DNA of 64,000 nucleotides from Prototheca cutis (taxonomy: Eukaryota; Chlorophyta; Trebouxiophyceae; Chlorellales; Chlorellaceae). Shown piece after piece: positions 15,001 through 28,500 of the stretch. Each line of letters begins with the position of its first letter. Position 1 is the first letter of the stretch. The DNA is taken from assembly GCA_002897115.2 (NCBI GenBank), contig BCIH01000016.1, positions 5,168 to 69,167 of the forward strand, in the 5' to 3' direction. A model generated the notes under the pieces. It was not told the DNA's origin. It worked only from the letters and a program-made list of their open reading frames with translations, and searched no databases. Position numbers and translations under genes: made by a program.

Positions 15001-18000
15001 CAGTGCATGGCAACTTCTCTCTGCACCTCAGGCCCAATTCTCCAAAATCTTCCCCCATGGAAGCGAAAGAAAGAGATGCAGAAAGGCCAACATTCACTCA
15101 CGGATAGTTCATATTCCAGCCGAGACCAGAGGTGGCATGCAGCAAGTTTCCAACTCCAAACGCCTTCCTCTCAAGCACGGTGGCGTGGAAGTAGCACAGC
15201 GCAAAAACGATTGCCCTGCAGGTATTGTTTTGTGCAGACGAGCCAAGTTTCTGACGTACTCCAGGACGTTCCTGAACGGGTGGTGCATCTCATGCAATTG
15301 GGCATGGTGTTGCACTACCCCTTTCTTGGTCAACATCGTTGCCACATAACTGCAGCGCTGACAGTATACCCATGGCATCCTTTGCCAATTGACCTTCCAA
15401 ACCACATGCTCACTTGAGTTCAGACTGCCTGGAGCAACTCTCGAACGAGTCGTCATTAAAATTCTTGTAGGCCCGCACCAGATTCGCCCTGAGGCCCCCC
15501 GGCGGCTCCGTGGTGAGTTTGCAGCACGCCTGCCAAGGGTGAGGAATATCGAATGGCGAACAGCCATCGCTTTCTTGCGTCGAGGATCATGTCATCAAAA
15601 GCACGCCACCACATATGCCAGCATCTGTACCAGGCATCATTCCCTCCATACCAGGAGAAGCGGACTCGGGAGTGCCGGTTCCAGCGCTGGCGGTGGTTCC
15701 GCAGACAGGAACAGCCTGCAGGCAATGATGGGTTTCAATGGTCAATTTTCCCTACCACACATCAAGGTTTGGTCAAGGTCATCCGGCGATTTCAGGGCAA
15801 GGCCACCACCAGACTAGCTTGTTCATCTCCTCGGAACACGGTGCCACCACCCTTTCCCTTACCTAAACTCCTCGTGGACTCCTGCCTTGCTGAGCTGCGT
15901 CACAAAGCTTGTGAGAGGTCCTGCCGTCCACTCTGGTGTCAAGTGGATGTTTTGCAGCAGCACCCACCCGCCCTGGCGACTGGCTCGACCCAACAGCTCC
16001 ATGGCCACCGGCTCCTAAGATTGGAAGTGGGGGATTGGATTTATCAGCAGATCCATAGATGCCCTGTGCCGAATGGCATGGGTTTCCATGAAGCTGATAC
16101 TATGCACACACACTCAACCTCCACTAAAAATAGAATGAAATAAGAACAATATCTGTGGCAACCCTCGGACCATAGGGCATCTAGTCCTCCACTGTGCCCA
16201 TGCCCACCCAACCCCACCTGTCCTTGGCCCATGGAGACACTGTCAAAGCTCCCTGTGGCCTTCCCCCTGCCGTGCCCAGCAGCGTATGCTTCGACCATCC
16301 CGGCGACGTCCACGCCCTGTGAAAGAAACAGGAGCATGGGCATGGCCGGCCCGGCGGCTTGCCCTGCCTCATCCAGGCCCCATGCCCGGCCCTGCGCGTA
16401 CTCGGGCCCGAGACTGGCAGAGACAAACTGCGCGGTGGCCTGCGCCTGACGGTCGGGGCGCAGCGCGCGCTGGATCAGCAGCTGCTCCAGCAGACCAGCA
16501 CGCTTCCAGTCGCCTGCACATGTGGGTGCGATGGACATGAGTGTGGGTTGGTGTCTGCTGTGGTGCAGCAGCACGCCCGACCTGCGACCAACTGACCAAC
16601 AAGTGTGACTCGCCTATACACACACAGAGTCTCTACACAGAACAATATCCCCCCCATACAAGTCCCTTGCAACAAAATACGTGCCCGGCAGCGGCGTTGC
16701 CTCAGGCTTGGGCAAGAGCGCCCAGTCACGCCAGCGTTTGGGCAGGCTCTGGATCTCCTGTGCCAGGCCCTGGAACTCGGGCTGCTTGGACAGCAGCACC
16801 AGTTCCTGCCAGCTGGCATCGCTGACCCAGTCGCCCACGGGGTTTGGCGGAATCGTGTCTCCCCCCCGCTGCAAAGAATGAAGGGTGGAAATTTTGTGTG
16901 TGGGTTGGGTGCAGTATTTGTTTGCTGTGTATGAAGAATTACCACCACGATACAACATCTCCATATTCACGAGTTTCCTTGCGTTCCAAGCAGTCATGCC
17001 TGCGACAGGCCCCCGCCTCTCCGTGCATTCAGCCATACCTCGAGCTGGCCAGTAAAACAGGTAACCAATCCCGGCCGGATGTGACTCGACCGCATCAGGA
17101 TGGCCAAGCAAAGCTGCGTGGCGGCAACAATCTTGTGCCGCTCAAACAGCCCCATGCTCATGTACCTGCCATTTGGGTTCGACAGCGAGTTGGCAACCAT
17201 TTGCATGGCGGTGCATCTCTTTTTGTTAGTCACGGACGGTGGACGGCAATGTTGTTCCCGGTCTGGTTCCAAACGTTCCCTCTCGCAGCAAACAGCATTT
17301 CCTGATCCATTCCCTCCTGGAAAAGCACCCATGTGCATCCACCCAGAAACGCTCAAACGCAGAGACACGTATCCACCAACCAACTACGCTTCTCAGATGA
17401 CTCCACACCTGAACAGAGACAAACTGGTGGATTTGACAAGGGCCTGGATACGAATCGAGAGGTCTGAAGGGTCGGAAGGCCCCTGACCGCCACTGGATGT
17501 CGACTGCAATGTCGGTTGGTGTGCCAAGGATGGTGTTGGTGGGATGACATCGAAATGGTTGCAGCATCTCAGGGCTGGCCCGGCGTGACAGACACATCCC
17601 CATGGCAATCGTCGCTGTTCCTGCACAGGCGCTGCCCGGCTGGGTGCCGAGAGCAACACACATACCATGCCATCGTCTTCAGACAGCACGCTCGCCTGCT
17701 TCATTCCGGTTTTCATGCTCTGTGCCATCGTGGTGTGGTGGGCGAGACGAGGTGTACGTGATTGATGTTCCTAGGAGCCCATCGATCGTCTGTGGTAGGT
17801 CCCTCACTCATCGTTACGTGGGCGACGCAGCTGCCCTCTCGTCCAGGCCCCAACCCCCTGACCCCGAACTTGCCTCGACAAAGGCGGCCATGGAGAAAAG
17901 ATAGACCCGATCCAGGGCCGGCAGGCCATCCATAACAAAGAACATGACTGTGGCACGTGTGGCCACAGGACGGTATACCTCCAAAGCTTCATACACTGCC

Positions 18001-19047
18001 GCCTCCGAAGCCTGCTTTTTGGGGGGGGATCAAAGGGAGGGGGATGAAAAATAGTGCGGGGCAGGTCCTAGCATGCTCGCATCTGTGGGCATGTCACAGG
18101 CAATCATCCCCTCCGGGATTGAAAAACGTCTGTCAAGGCGCACAACCACCTTGTAACCGCAAAAGCCACGACACTCTTGCCCTCCCACCTTTGCCTGGGC
18201 GACTTTCTCTTGGACGGTGGTGGCCGTGGCTTTTGTGGCCTCCAGGCCCTCCACGAGCTCCATGTCCTCCAGGATGTTGCCCTGGGAGGCCTCCAACCTG
18301 GGGGTGCCAAGAGGCATGCTTGCTGGTAGCACACAAAGGTTGCTGACACCGTTTGTGGCACGCATGCACCAGGCCCCCCCCCCAACATTGGTGCACATGG
18401 CAATCAGAGAGCCCCTCGCATTGCATTTCTCGATAGGCTGCGCCGCACATGATCAACACCCCTGCCGTGCATTCTCGCCCCGCGGAGCACCCACCCACCC
18501 ACCTAGCGAGCAGGCCATCTTCCAGGCTTTGGAGCTGGATGGAGAGCGTGCTGATAGAGTCCAGGATTTCAGCGGCTGATGCTTGGAGGTCTGGCCGCTC
18601 GTGACCCGCGACCTGGACATGGGTGGTTGAAGTGGTGATATTGCTGACTGGCTTGGTGGGACTGGGCTGGTGGCCGATGGCACTGGAGTGTGCACACATG
18701 CGTGCATCATTGTGCACAGCCAACAATCACCCCTGAGCGACTACCCATACCCCCCAGAAACATGAGCGCACCAAGTTGAGAAGCTGCTCTTCCAATCCCT
18801 CCTCGGTCACCGAGAAATTCACAGTCGTGCACTGCCCGGCAACCTGGGGGTGATGATGAAGGGTTCTAAACGTGAGCACAAGCAAGACCCCAGTGGTTGC
18901 ACATGGACATTAACAAACCAGCTCCTACCCAGCTTCTCGATGCCAACCCCACCATGCACCGAAGGACGACAAGGTTGCATGGCCAACAAGAGCCCCCCCC
19001 NNNNNNNNNNNNNNNNNNNNNNNNNNNNNNNNNNNNNNNNNNNNNNN

Positions 19048-19119
<72 letters not shown>

Positions 19120-22100
19120 ACCTCGGGCCCATATTGTGGGTTGCTCAGTTCCGTCTGCAGGAAGAGCTCAAAGCCTGGGTGCACCTCGACTTCCACGCCA
19201 CCAAGCACCCATGTGCTGCTGCCACCCTTTGTTGTGATCTGCACATGAGATCAGAATAGAGGGTGAGCACGTCAGTTGCTCTCCAGTACTGCCGTGTTTC
19301 CTGGGTCGCAGTGTTCCCTAGTCATCTCACAGCACCGGCGCACATTCTTCTCCAGGAGCGGTTGAAGGATGGGATCCAGCCGATCTGGAAGATCCTCAAT
19401 CACCAAAGGCAGCCCCTCCTCGACGCAGCGGCGAACCTGTTGTCACAGTGCAGAGGAGGGGCAATGCGTAAAGTGATTTCACAGTCACCCTAGGGCATGC
19501 TACAAAAATACAAGCCCAAGCTGATGCATCACCACTGTCCAGCTCGAGCCCTCAGCCCGGCCGCTGCCTCACGGTGGCCATTAAGTTTGCTGCGTCCTGA
19601 CGAGTGCTCTGGATGCCGCGACTCGCATGCTCCTGCAGCAGCCAGCGCAGGCCCTGGGAACGGGGAGGCATTTGCGCGGACGCATTGAAGAGACTTGAAG
19701 TCTGCGTGGCGTACCCTCACCCCGCAGGACACGGATACTCAGGAACTTTGGTCGGCCCCCCACCACAAAGTCCCCAATGTCTACCTGCTTGTGTGGGTCC
19801 ACGAGGAGTGGCCACTTCATTGAGTGCACGACGATTGCGGCATTCTCGTAAGACAGCTCGTCACTGGGGAGACTGTTTCTCGCCCACGCCATCTGAGGAA
19901 TTCGAATCGGTGTGTGCGGATGGTTGCAAACTCACGCGTGGCTTCTCTTTTCAGCTAGACACATGCACATCCGGACAATGCAATGGAACTAGGCCATGCA
20001 GTAAGAGGTCCCTGGCCACCAGTACCCTCGGAGTCTGACCATAACCCTGCCCCACCTTTGCATTGCTGGATGACAAGAGATCCATGGGCTGGAATCCAGG
20101 GTCAAGTGTGATGCCAGCCGCCAGCAGCGCTGGTCTCCAGTGCTCTTCGAGCAGTGTCTCTCGCACTGGCGCATTGAACGCTCCGGCATACGTCACAAAT
20201 GTGCTGGTCAGCAGCACCCCTCCCACCAGAGAGCCTGTCATGGCGATGATGGGGTCTTGACAATGTCAATCCTGGCTTGATAAAAAGGCCCAATTGCCAA
20301 TTTGAATAACCAGTCCTACCACACCTTCACTGCCCGACATCTCGTCGAGAGTGGCAGCCCAGCGCTCTCCCTCCTCGCCCAGCCCAGCAATCAGTCGCTC
20401 TGAGATGGCAGCCCTCGCAGCCGTGCTCTCCGCCTGCAGCAGTCAAGGGCCATGATTGCCTGGTTGCTTCACCAGCAGAGAGCAGTTTGAGCTGCTCAAA
20501 GACTTGAAAGCCATGCATTGCAAACCTGACAAAACAAGGCCCCCTCACCAAGAACAGAGACACAGACCTGTGCGACGGCGGCGTTCTTCTCCTCAGTGGC
20601 TCGGAGTAGGTCCTTCTCGAGAGAGAGCACCTTGCCGTTCAGCTCGGCAATGTGCACCCGGATGCCAGACAACTTGTCGTTGGCAGCGGCCAGTTTCCTG
20701 TCGGCTTCCGCCAGAACTGTGCGCTTGGGTGCGACCACCTGGTACAAGCGGAAGTACTTGCAGATGTTGATGACCCAGGCGCACAGGCCCGCTGCTGCCG
20801 TGGACTTGGACCGGATGCTCTCGGGGTTGAACCCGGGCAGCGACAGGTAGTCATCCTCCACCTTGCGCACGCAGGACACTGTGTGTGAGGGGTTGGGGCA
20901 TGGAGGAGAATTGGGTTCGTGCAAAGGTCCCGGTGGGCTGAGTCAAACTGGAGCATGACCGCTCGACCGCCCCTCCCAACCATAACAATGCAAAAAACGT
21001 GCCTGGGATGCCATCCTTGTTAAAGTGGACCAAAGACCGCAGGAATGTGTCCACATTGCCCATGAACCGTTTTCCTGCCGCCCAGCTCAGGTCCTGCTTT
21101 GTTGGGGGGAGGGGTCGACTTCGTTGTGCAGGGCCGGGTGTGGGCATGTGTTTGGTGGGCATCGGCACTGCTTTCAGTCTCAGACCCACCACGGACCCTG
21201 GGCACGCATGTATGACCCCGTGCGTACGTACCCGGGGAATGGCACCCGACGGCGCAGCCAGAATCATGACTGCAGCGACAACATCGACCACCTCCTTGGC
21301 AGGGCTGCCGAACGACTTGAGTTCGCCCAGAGAAGCCTTGTCCAACGAATTCAGAGCTGCCTCAGCCTCCTGCTCTCGGGTGGATGTGTCAGAAATTGGG
21401 GCCAACGATGAACGGCTTGACACATGCAAGGCCCTGCCAACGGCAGCGAGCAGTCCACTCCATGTCCCGTACCAAACAAGAGCCCAGGAAAGCCCCCCCC
21501 CCCCCAAAAAAAAAAACACACAAAATACCCACTTTGATGATGGGTTCCGCGCCTGCAAGGTCCGCAGCACACTCGTTCTGGAACGCGGTGACTTCTGCCT
21601 GGAGGATGGCGGCAGCCTCCTCGTCCGCCCTTGAAGCATCCACGGCCTCGTCTACCACTGCCCGCTCTCGACCGATAGATTCGATGAGCTCCAGTGTGGC
21701 GGCTTTCTTTTCCTCCACAACCACACGCTCCTCTACCAAGGCCTCCTGCAGGCTGCGCACTGCTTCTGCCGCCTGCCGGATCTTGGACAGACCTGTTGGG
21801 AGTGGTGTTATTTGGATGGGCAAAGCGGATGGCTGGGAGGGTCGGAGAAAGGTCTCGTGTGAGGGCCGATCCCACAGAAACGGTCATGGGCTCTGCAGTC
21901 CCCAACCCCATCTGACGCAGGAAACCCCAATCCAGCATCATCCTTGAAACCAACAGAATCAAGCCACCCATCAAGCCTACCTCCCTGCAAACGCTGCTTG
22001 GATGTGAGGTGTTCCTGCTGTTTCTGTGCCAGCAGGCTCTTGAACAGTTTAACAAATTCCAAGAAGGACTTGGATGTTGTGTGGTTGCGCTTGCTGTACA

Positions 22101-22491
22101 TTTCGAGGTATCTGTGGCAGGAAATGAAGTGGTTCCAACCCGTTGTCATCTGCACCGCAGCATGATCACTGTGCTGATCCATGCTGAAACGCCCTGGACG
22201 CACCGTGCATTTTGGGAGATGACGGCCATGTGTGCCTCAGCCATGTACCCGGCGATGGCTGCGCCGGTGTTGGGAACTGCCAAGCCCCGAACTCCATCCA
22301 GCAGCGATGTAGCAACTATGGCAGTGGTTGAGGAATTCTCGGGGGATGCACTTTAATCCCTGTCAGTTCCCCCAAGGGTCTATGAAACAGGTGTCATGTA
22401 GCGCCGACTGTGCGCAGCCCTACTGTCAGCAAACATGTGGCACCTGCACCTATACGGAACCTGTGCCTGAGCTCCTCAGTCAGACAGCATC

Positions 22492-22539
<48 letters not shown>

Positions 22540-25500
22540 ACACACACACACCTGTGCAGAGCGCAGATTTAGGCCAGGGGTGGAACCAGATCATGCTTGG
22601 CATGGCCAAAAGCGCGGTAAAGTGGTTGCACCATGTCCTGAACGATGCTGCGACAGGGCTAAAAGAAAGCACCACATGCAGGTTGCTTCGGATCTACACA
22701 GGAACAGGGATGAGCGGTCGTGGACTTGTCTAGAATGAGTGTTGTTAGTGTGGGGTTTGAAGACAGCCGGTCCGTCTTTGTATCCTGTGGTCCACAGCAC
22801 CAAACAGGATAACAACCAACACCACCAGCCTCACCTGCTCGCAAAAGTACTCCCAGCAGGCCTCGGGTGCATCCACACCACCAGATGCCTTGACTGGGCC
22901 CCGGACCTGAGCATGGGGTGTGGTGGGCAGATCGATGAGGAAATGAACTCCTCCAAATCTGCTCCCTCTTCACCCTCCCAAGATGCAATCACATACCCCA
23001 TCACAAAAGGCGTCACGCTCGTCCTGCGTGCACAGGGCGCTGGGGTCCCCCGAAATCATGAGCTCCGTGATGTATGCCAGGAACTTGTCGCTGAGGACAT
23101 GGTTGTCCGGCACCAGCAATGCCAGCTTGTGACCCTTGACACCACACTTTCGGCAAAAATTCAGCAAGTCCTGCAGGGTTTTTTTGTTGTGTGTGTGTGT
23201 GGGGGGGGGGGGGGGGGCCACATTGCGCCGGCAACATGCCTTTAGCCAGCAAGGATTCAAAGCCACTGTAAGTACCTATCGCACTCATGCTATACGACAG
23301 CAGCAACAACAACAGGAGCCCACCTGCTTGACCTCGGCATCGCCGTAGGCTGACGTGACGGAGAGCTGGACTGTCTCCAGGCCCACGATGTGTGCAGCCA
23401 GGCGAGTCAAACTCCGTTTCCCTGGAATGCAAAGGCAGGGCGATGTGTGTTGCTGTTGTTGGTACAAAGGTGTAATTGGTCATTCTTTGTGCAGAACACC
23501 CTGCAGCGCTCCACCTGAGGAAGGAAGGAATGCTCTGGTCATCCCCAGAGCATCCCCGGATTGTCTTTCCGTGCATGCATGGCGAGACAAAATCAAACCA
23601 CCCATCCACGTATCACATCACACTGCTCACCCGAGCCACCGATGGCGACGAGCATGGCATGGCCTCCTGGGTGATCCAGGGCACGAGCAATGCGCAGCAC
23701 ATACTCCGATGCAGCTCCAAACAGGACCTGAGAGCAGGGTGGTTTGGACGCGTGTTTCGAAGCGAGCGAGTGCTGACACCCGGGTTTATCCCTGCCACAA
23801 CCAAATTTCCACGTGCAAGGTAACGCAAACCCCCCACAACTCCTCCACCCCTCGCTCCGACCAAAACCCCATGGGGACGACACAAAAATGCTGACCAGTG
23901 GCATGGGGGTCTGCATTTCGTTGTACTCTGCCAGGCTCTTGTCCAGCACTGGTCGCAGGGCCTGGATGTCGGTGACTGGGACATAGCCATGCCCGTCCTG
24001 GACGGTGGCCTCTACAAGGGCAGGCGCACTCGTATACAATGGAGTGGCCACGCCGACCTACAGACGAGACGGCGGGTCAGAAGGTTTGCAGGGTTGGCAG
24101 CATGCCTCGGTTACATCACCCACACGGTACAGCAACCGCAATTCATACGAGTGCGCAAAGACCCAGACACCCCAGCCCAACCCACGATAGCCAGTTCGGG
24201 GAAGTGTCGGGCAGTCATCTTCTTGACGAGCACGGCAAAGGTGTTCATGTCATCGACGGACACCTGTGGTGTTATTGACAAGGTCAACCAAGACCAAGAA
24301 GGAGGGGTTGTTTCTGAGATGAGGAAGACGACTCCCACACAAAGCATGTGAGCTTCAGGACAATGCTTGCACGTTCTGGATACAGAGTTGATGTGCGGGC
24401 TTCCAGCCAATCCCTGATCGGGCATCCACTGCTTACCAGACGGTCTGCATACGCACGGTCGCACTCGTGGCGCCAGAGCAAGACCATCTGCATGAGGGCT
24501 CAGCATCGCTGCCTGCATGAGTGGGCAAGAGCAAACAACCCTGGCGGGCAAGCCCATCCAAGAAAACATGTATCACCTGTGATACATCCTTTTGGATGGA
24601 TGGGTCGGCCCTCTGCATGCCATGAGCCACAGCAGCCACCTCCCTCAGGCTGAACAGGTAGTGGAACTTGGCCGGGCTGCAGGTGTTGTAGTGGTGCAGA
24701 CGAGTGCTTTGTAAGAAGAATCGTGATGCCCACTGACCTCCCCTGGATATAAAGCATCGATGCAAAAAAGCCATGACCCTCACCCGGGCCGAAGCGCGGA
24801 CAGCACGTCCAGATGCAGGTCCACCATTGCGGCGGCGAGGGCATCGGTCAGCTTGGCCAGAAGAGCCTTCTTGAACCCTGCCAGTTCCCAGTATGGCACT
24901 GTGAGCTGCTTGAAAATGTGCCTGAAAACGTGGAACGAGATTGGACAAGTGAGTGGGAGGCTGCACAAGGTATTATACAAGGCAAGCCCGCTCCTGGTCG
25001 GATGTGTGTGTATGCCAGGTTTGCATTCCATCCAGCACGATGAGCAACACCAGACAGAGCACTCATCCCATTTCCAGAAACTGGCCCAGAGGCAACAAGA
25101 CATCCCGAACAAGACACACTGTGCATCCGAGGGCGTGGGAGGGTCGACGGCCAGCGTGACGAAGTGGCGCTGTATCCTGGGCCCCACAGTGCTGCTCCCT
25201 GAGCTGGGGTTTAGGCACGCAGCAAAGCCGATGCCTGTGACCTCCCTGGCCCCCGCTCGGGCCTTGTCGTACCAGCCGCCGTAATCGATGCCCTGCCGTA
25301 CGAGCTCCAGTGCCGACTGCGTGCCGTACTTGTCCATGTAAGGCAGGCTGACGTCATCCAGCCAGTACACCAGGCGGCGAGAGCCGCGCGGGCCATAGTG
25401 GACGCCGGCTTTCTTTTCCAGCTGCCGCTCCAGCGCCGACTGCAGTGCCGGGCCATCAAAGCAGTTGTTCAACGAAATCCGCTGTCTCGTGTGTGTCCGA

Positions 25501-28500
25501 GCATCCAGCGCACCCAGCGCCCGCTCCATGATCATGCTCTTCCCAGTGCCTGCAATGAATTGGGTCGGATGGGATTGCATTGTTTGTCCTGGGGGGTTAG
25601 GGTTCAGGACAGGGTTGAATTCCTCCCCGGTCTGCGCTGACAAACTCCGGTGCCAGTAACAAGCCATATGAACCGTGAGGCAGTCGCATCCAAATCCATA
25701 CCACTCACCTCCAGAGCCGACGAGCATGACGGCATGGCCAGCACTCAGCAGCATGGTGCACAACCACTGAAGCCGTGCGGTTGCCTCTGTTTCCACGAAC
25801 CGGGGGCCCACGCTCCAAAGGAGCTCTGTCCCTGGAAGGACACCCTGGGGGTCCTTGATCTGCTGACTCCATGGCACCATGCCCCCGCTCGCTGGGTCGA
25901 CATAGTAGTCAAACAGCATGCCCTGAGCAGTGAAAAAAGTAAGGTGGAGAGTGATTGGGTTGAAGAATCGTTGCTGCCAAGATATACATCTGGCTCTTGA
26001 TCACACCCAGTTGATGAAGGTTTGTTCTCCAGGTGTCTCTATCCGGAATAACTGTAGCTCAAGGGCGCGACAATATCCCATCCACTGAATAGAATGTGCA
26101 CAACTCATGCATTCCGAGCCAGACGACTCATCCATCCCATTGGCAGGCAGACCTCGGTGGGAATGAGGGCACTCTTGAACTCGGCGCGCCACCACTTGGA
26201 GAACAACGCTTGCTGGTCCACTCCCTGGAGGGGTATGTTCAGGGGGCAGGGGTTGACTACTATGGTCCCTGGCCCTTTTCGCGCTTGGAATTCACCAACC
26301 AAGCAGCCTCGTTGACATGCACCCGTTGTACAACCACCAATGATCAATCCATACCCCGTCCCGGCTGAGCGAGCCACCGAATGCCCAGATGCAGGCAAAC
26401 ACAAAGTGGGCCTCCAGTTGGCGTTTTTCGTGGGGCCCTGGTTCTTGTGGCAGTGTGGCTTCCAGAATCTGTAATTATGGATCATTTTGGATTTCAAGGA
26501 CGGGTGTCGAGGACCCTGCATGCAAGAAAAAGCTGACCTGGAGATACAGGGACTTGCTGGTATGGTGATGATCAAACCCCCTGCCATCCATTGAAAAAGA
26601 GGGGCACAACAACCAGGGCCCGAATCACACCTTGCACAGCGTCTGGACTTGGCTTGTGATGGACAGCGGGACGACGGGCGTCAGGAAGCTCCGGCAGTAC
26701 TCGACCACCTTGTCCAAATACTTGCTGCAAGGGTGGAGTGCTATGGGAACACGGTTGGATGTTGTGACGACAGGTGTCTACTCCACCTGCAGCATTTTTG
26801 CTGCTCTCATCATGTATGCTAGAATAACCCTTCCCCAGCAACCCTCCACAAACCCCAAAGCACGTGGCGATTGTGTCCCTCACGTGACGAATGGCGTGAT
26901 CTGTGTCATGAGGCGCTGGTTGGGGTGAGCCTTCATCCATTTTGTCAGCACCGGGTGCCATCCCACATCGTGTTCTGCACAAGGTGAACAAGTTGGTCCG
27001 GGGCCATTGGGCGTCAGTGAGATGAGATGTCTCCTCACGGAAATGGCGGCAGCAAGGGGCCAGACACACCGTATCCGACTCGTGAAGTATTTCTCTCCAA
27101 ACTGCACAGTCGTGCGATGGCACATCACCTACTCCCCCCGAAACCACGGTCAACCCTCGCACCATTCATGAAGATGACACCGCCACGAGAGACGGTAGCA
27201 GGGGAGCAATGGTTCATGTGGTCGATTTCCAGCAGCAGCCGCATCGAATCGGTGAGCGGGATGCGCTCATTCGAGGCAAGGGTCAGCATCTTGTTGTCAT
27301 CCTGTCGTGGTTGACTCATTGGGTGGTGCATTGTCATTGGAAAGAGGAAACAATGCAGGGGTGTTGTCATGCAAGAAAAAGGAGAAAACGCATCCCCCAT
27401 GCAAGTCCTCTGCCAATGGGGCCATGGTAACCGAACATTCCCCCTATCCCGACACACTCACCATGACGGTGTTCATGCTTTCTATCCACTCAGCATCAAC
27501 GTCTCCATCCAGCACAATCCACTGGTGCTGGCAGGTCTTGTTGGATGCCATGTCCCGGAACACGCTTGAAAGCTGCAGGCAAGGGGTTTGAGGGACCATG
27601 AGCATTTCGCTCGGATGGCTCGTCAGGACTGGACCAAGGATAGATCGACCTGCAATAAACGCACACCGCACACCGAACAAACCCCCACGTACCAGACCTT
27701 CCTTCCACTCCCGTGTCTGGGGGTGGATGTGCCCGTACAGCTCATTGCGTGAAACAGATTTGGGGTTGATGACCTTGAACACCTGTTTCGCGATGGTTAT
27801 GCGTGGTTTCACATGATGGCAGGGCACTGCCACTGCTGCAGGCGACTGGACACATGGACCAGGGTGGCCCTCTCGCCACACACCCATTCCCAGGCACCCA
27901 GCAGCTGGTGAATTCACTCACCGTCTTCTGACCCATGTTGTTCAGAGTCCGAGCCAGTGTCTTCCAGACCGCAGACTTGCCGCACCCTGCTTCCCCAAGC
28001 AGGAAGACGCTCCACCGAACCTGGAGGTCACAGTGCCAGGTGGCAGTGGGAAGTGTAGTCCAGAGGAGATTCCATGCATTGGAGCGACGATGCCATGTCG
28101 TTCACACACATGAGAAGAGCACATGGGCGACAGTCCCACGACCCTGCCTTGCAGAACTAGAGTTGCATGGACATTTGCATATCAAACGCCCCACCCACCA
28201 ACCCGCACCCACACCTGGAAGATTTCGTGCAGCTGTGAGACCTTGAGGCAAAACTTTTCTTCTGGGATGTAACCGAGCTCTGTCGCCGCAATTTTAACCT
28301 GTTGAATGTTTGGGAGGGCCGCCAGACCGCATGAGATGAGGATAACGAAGCTTTGTTGCCAGGCACGATGCATTCCCATTGCACTTGCCGTCGCATCCCT
28401 CTCCCGCACCATGTCTTCGAATGTTTGGACGACGGCCCGTGGCACGCGACCGGGCAGTCCAGGAAACAGATCGGCCAGAAGACCATTGAAGGCGATTGCA

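Noticed and set aside
22328..22738. Poly-Pro/poly-Gly open frames across C or G runs (also at 34 kb and 40 kb)
   Set aside because: Homopolymers lie in dynein introns between exons with matching phases; not coding.
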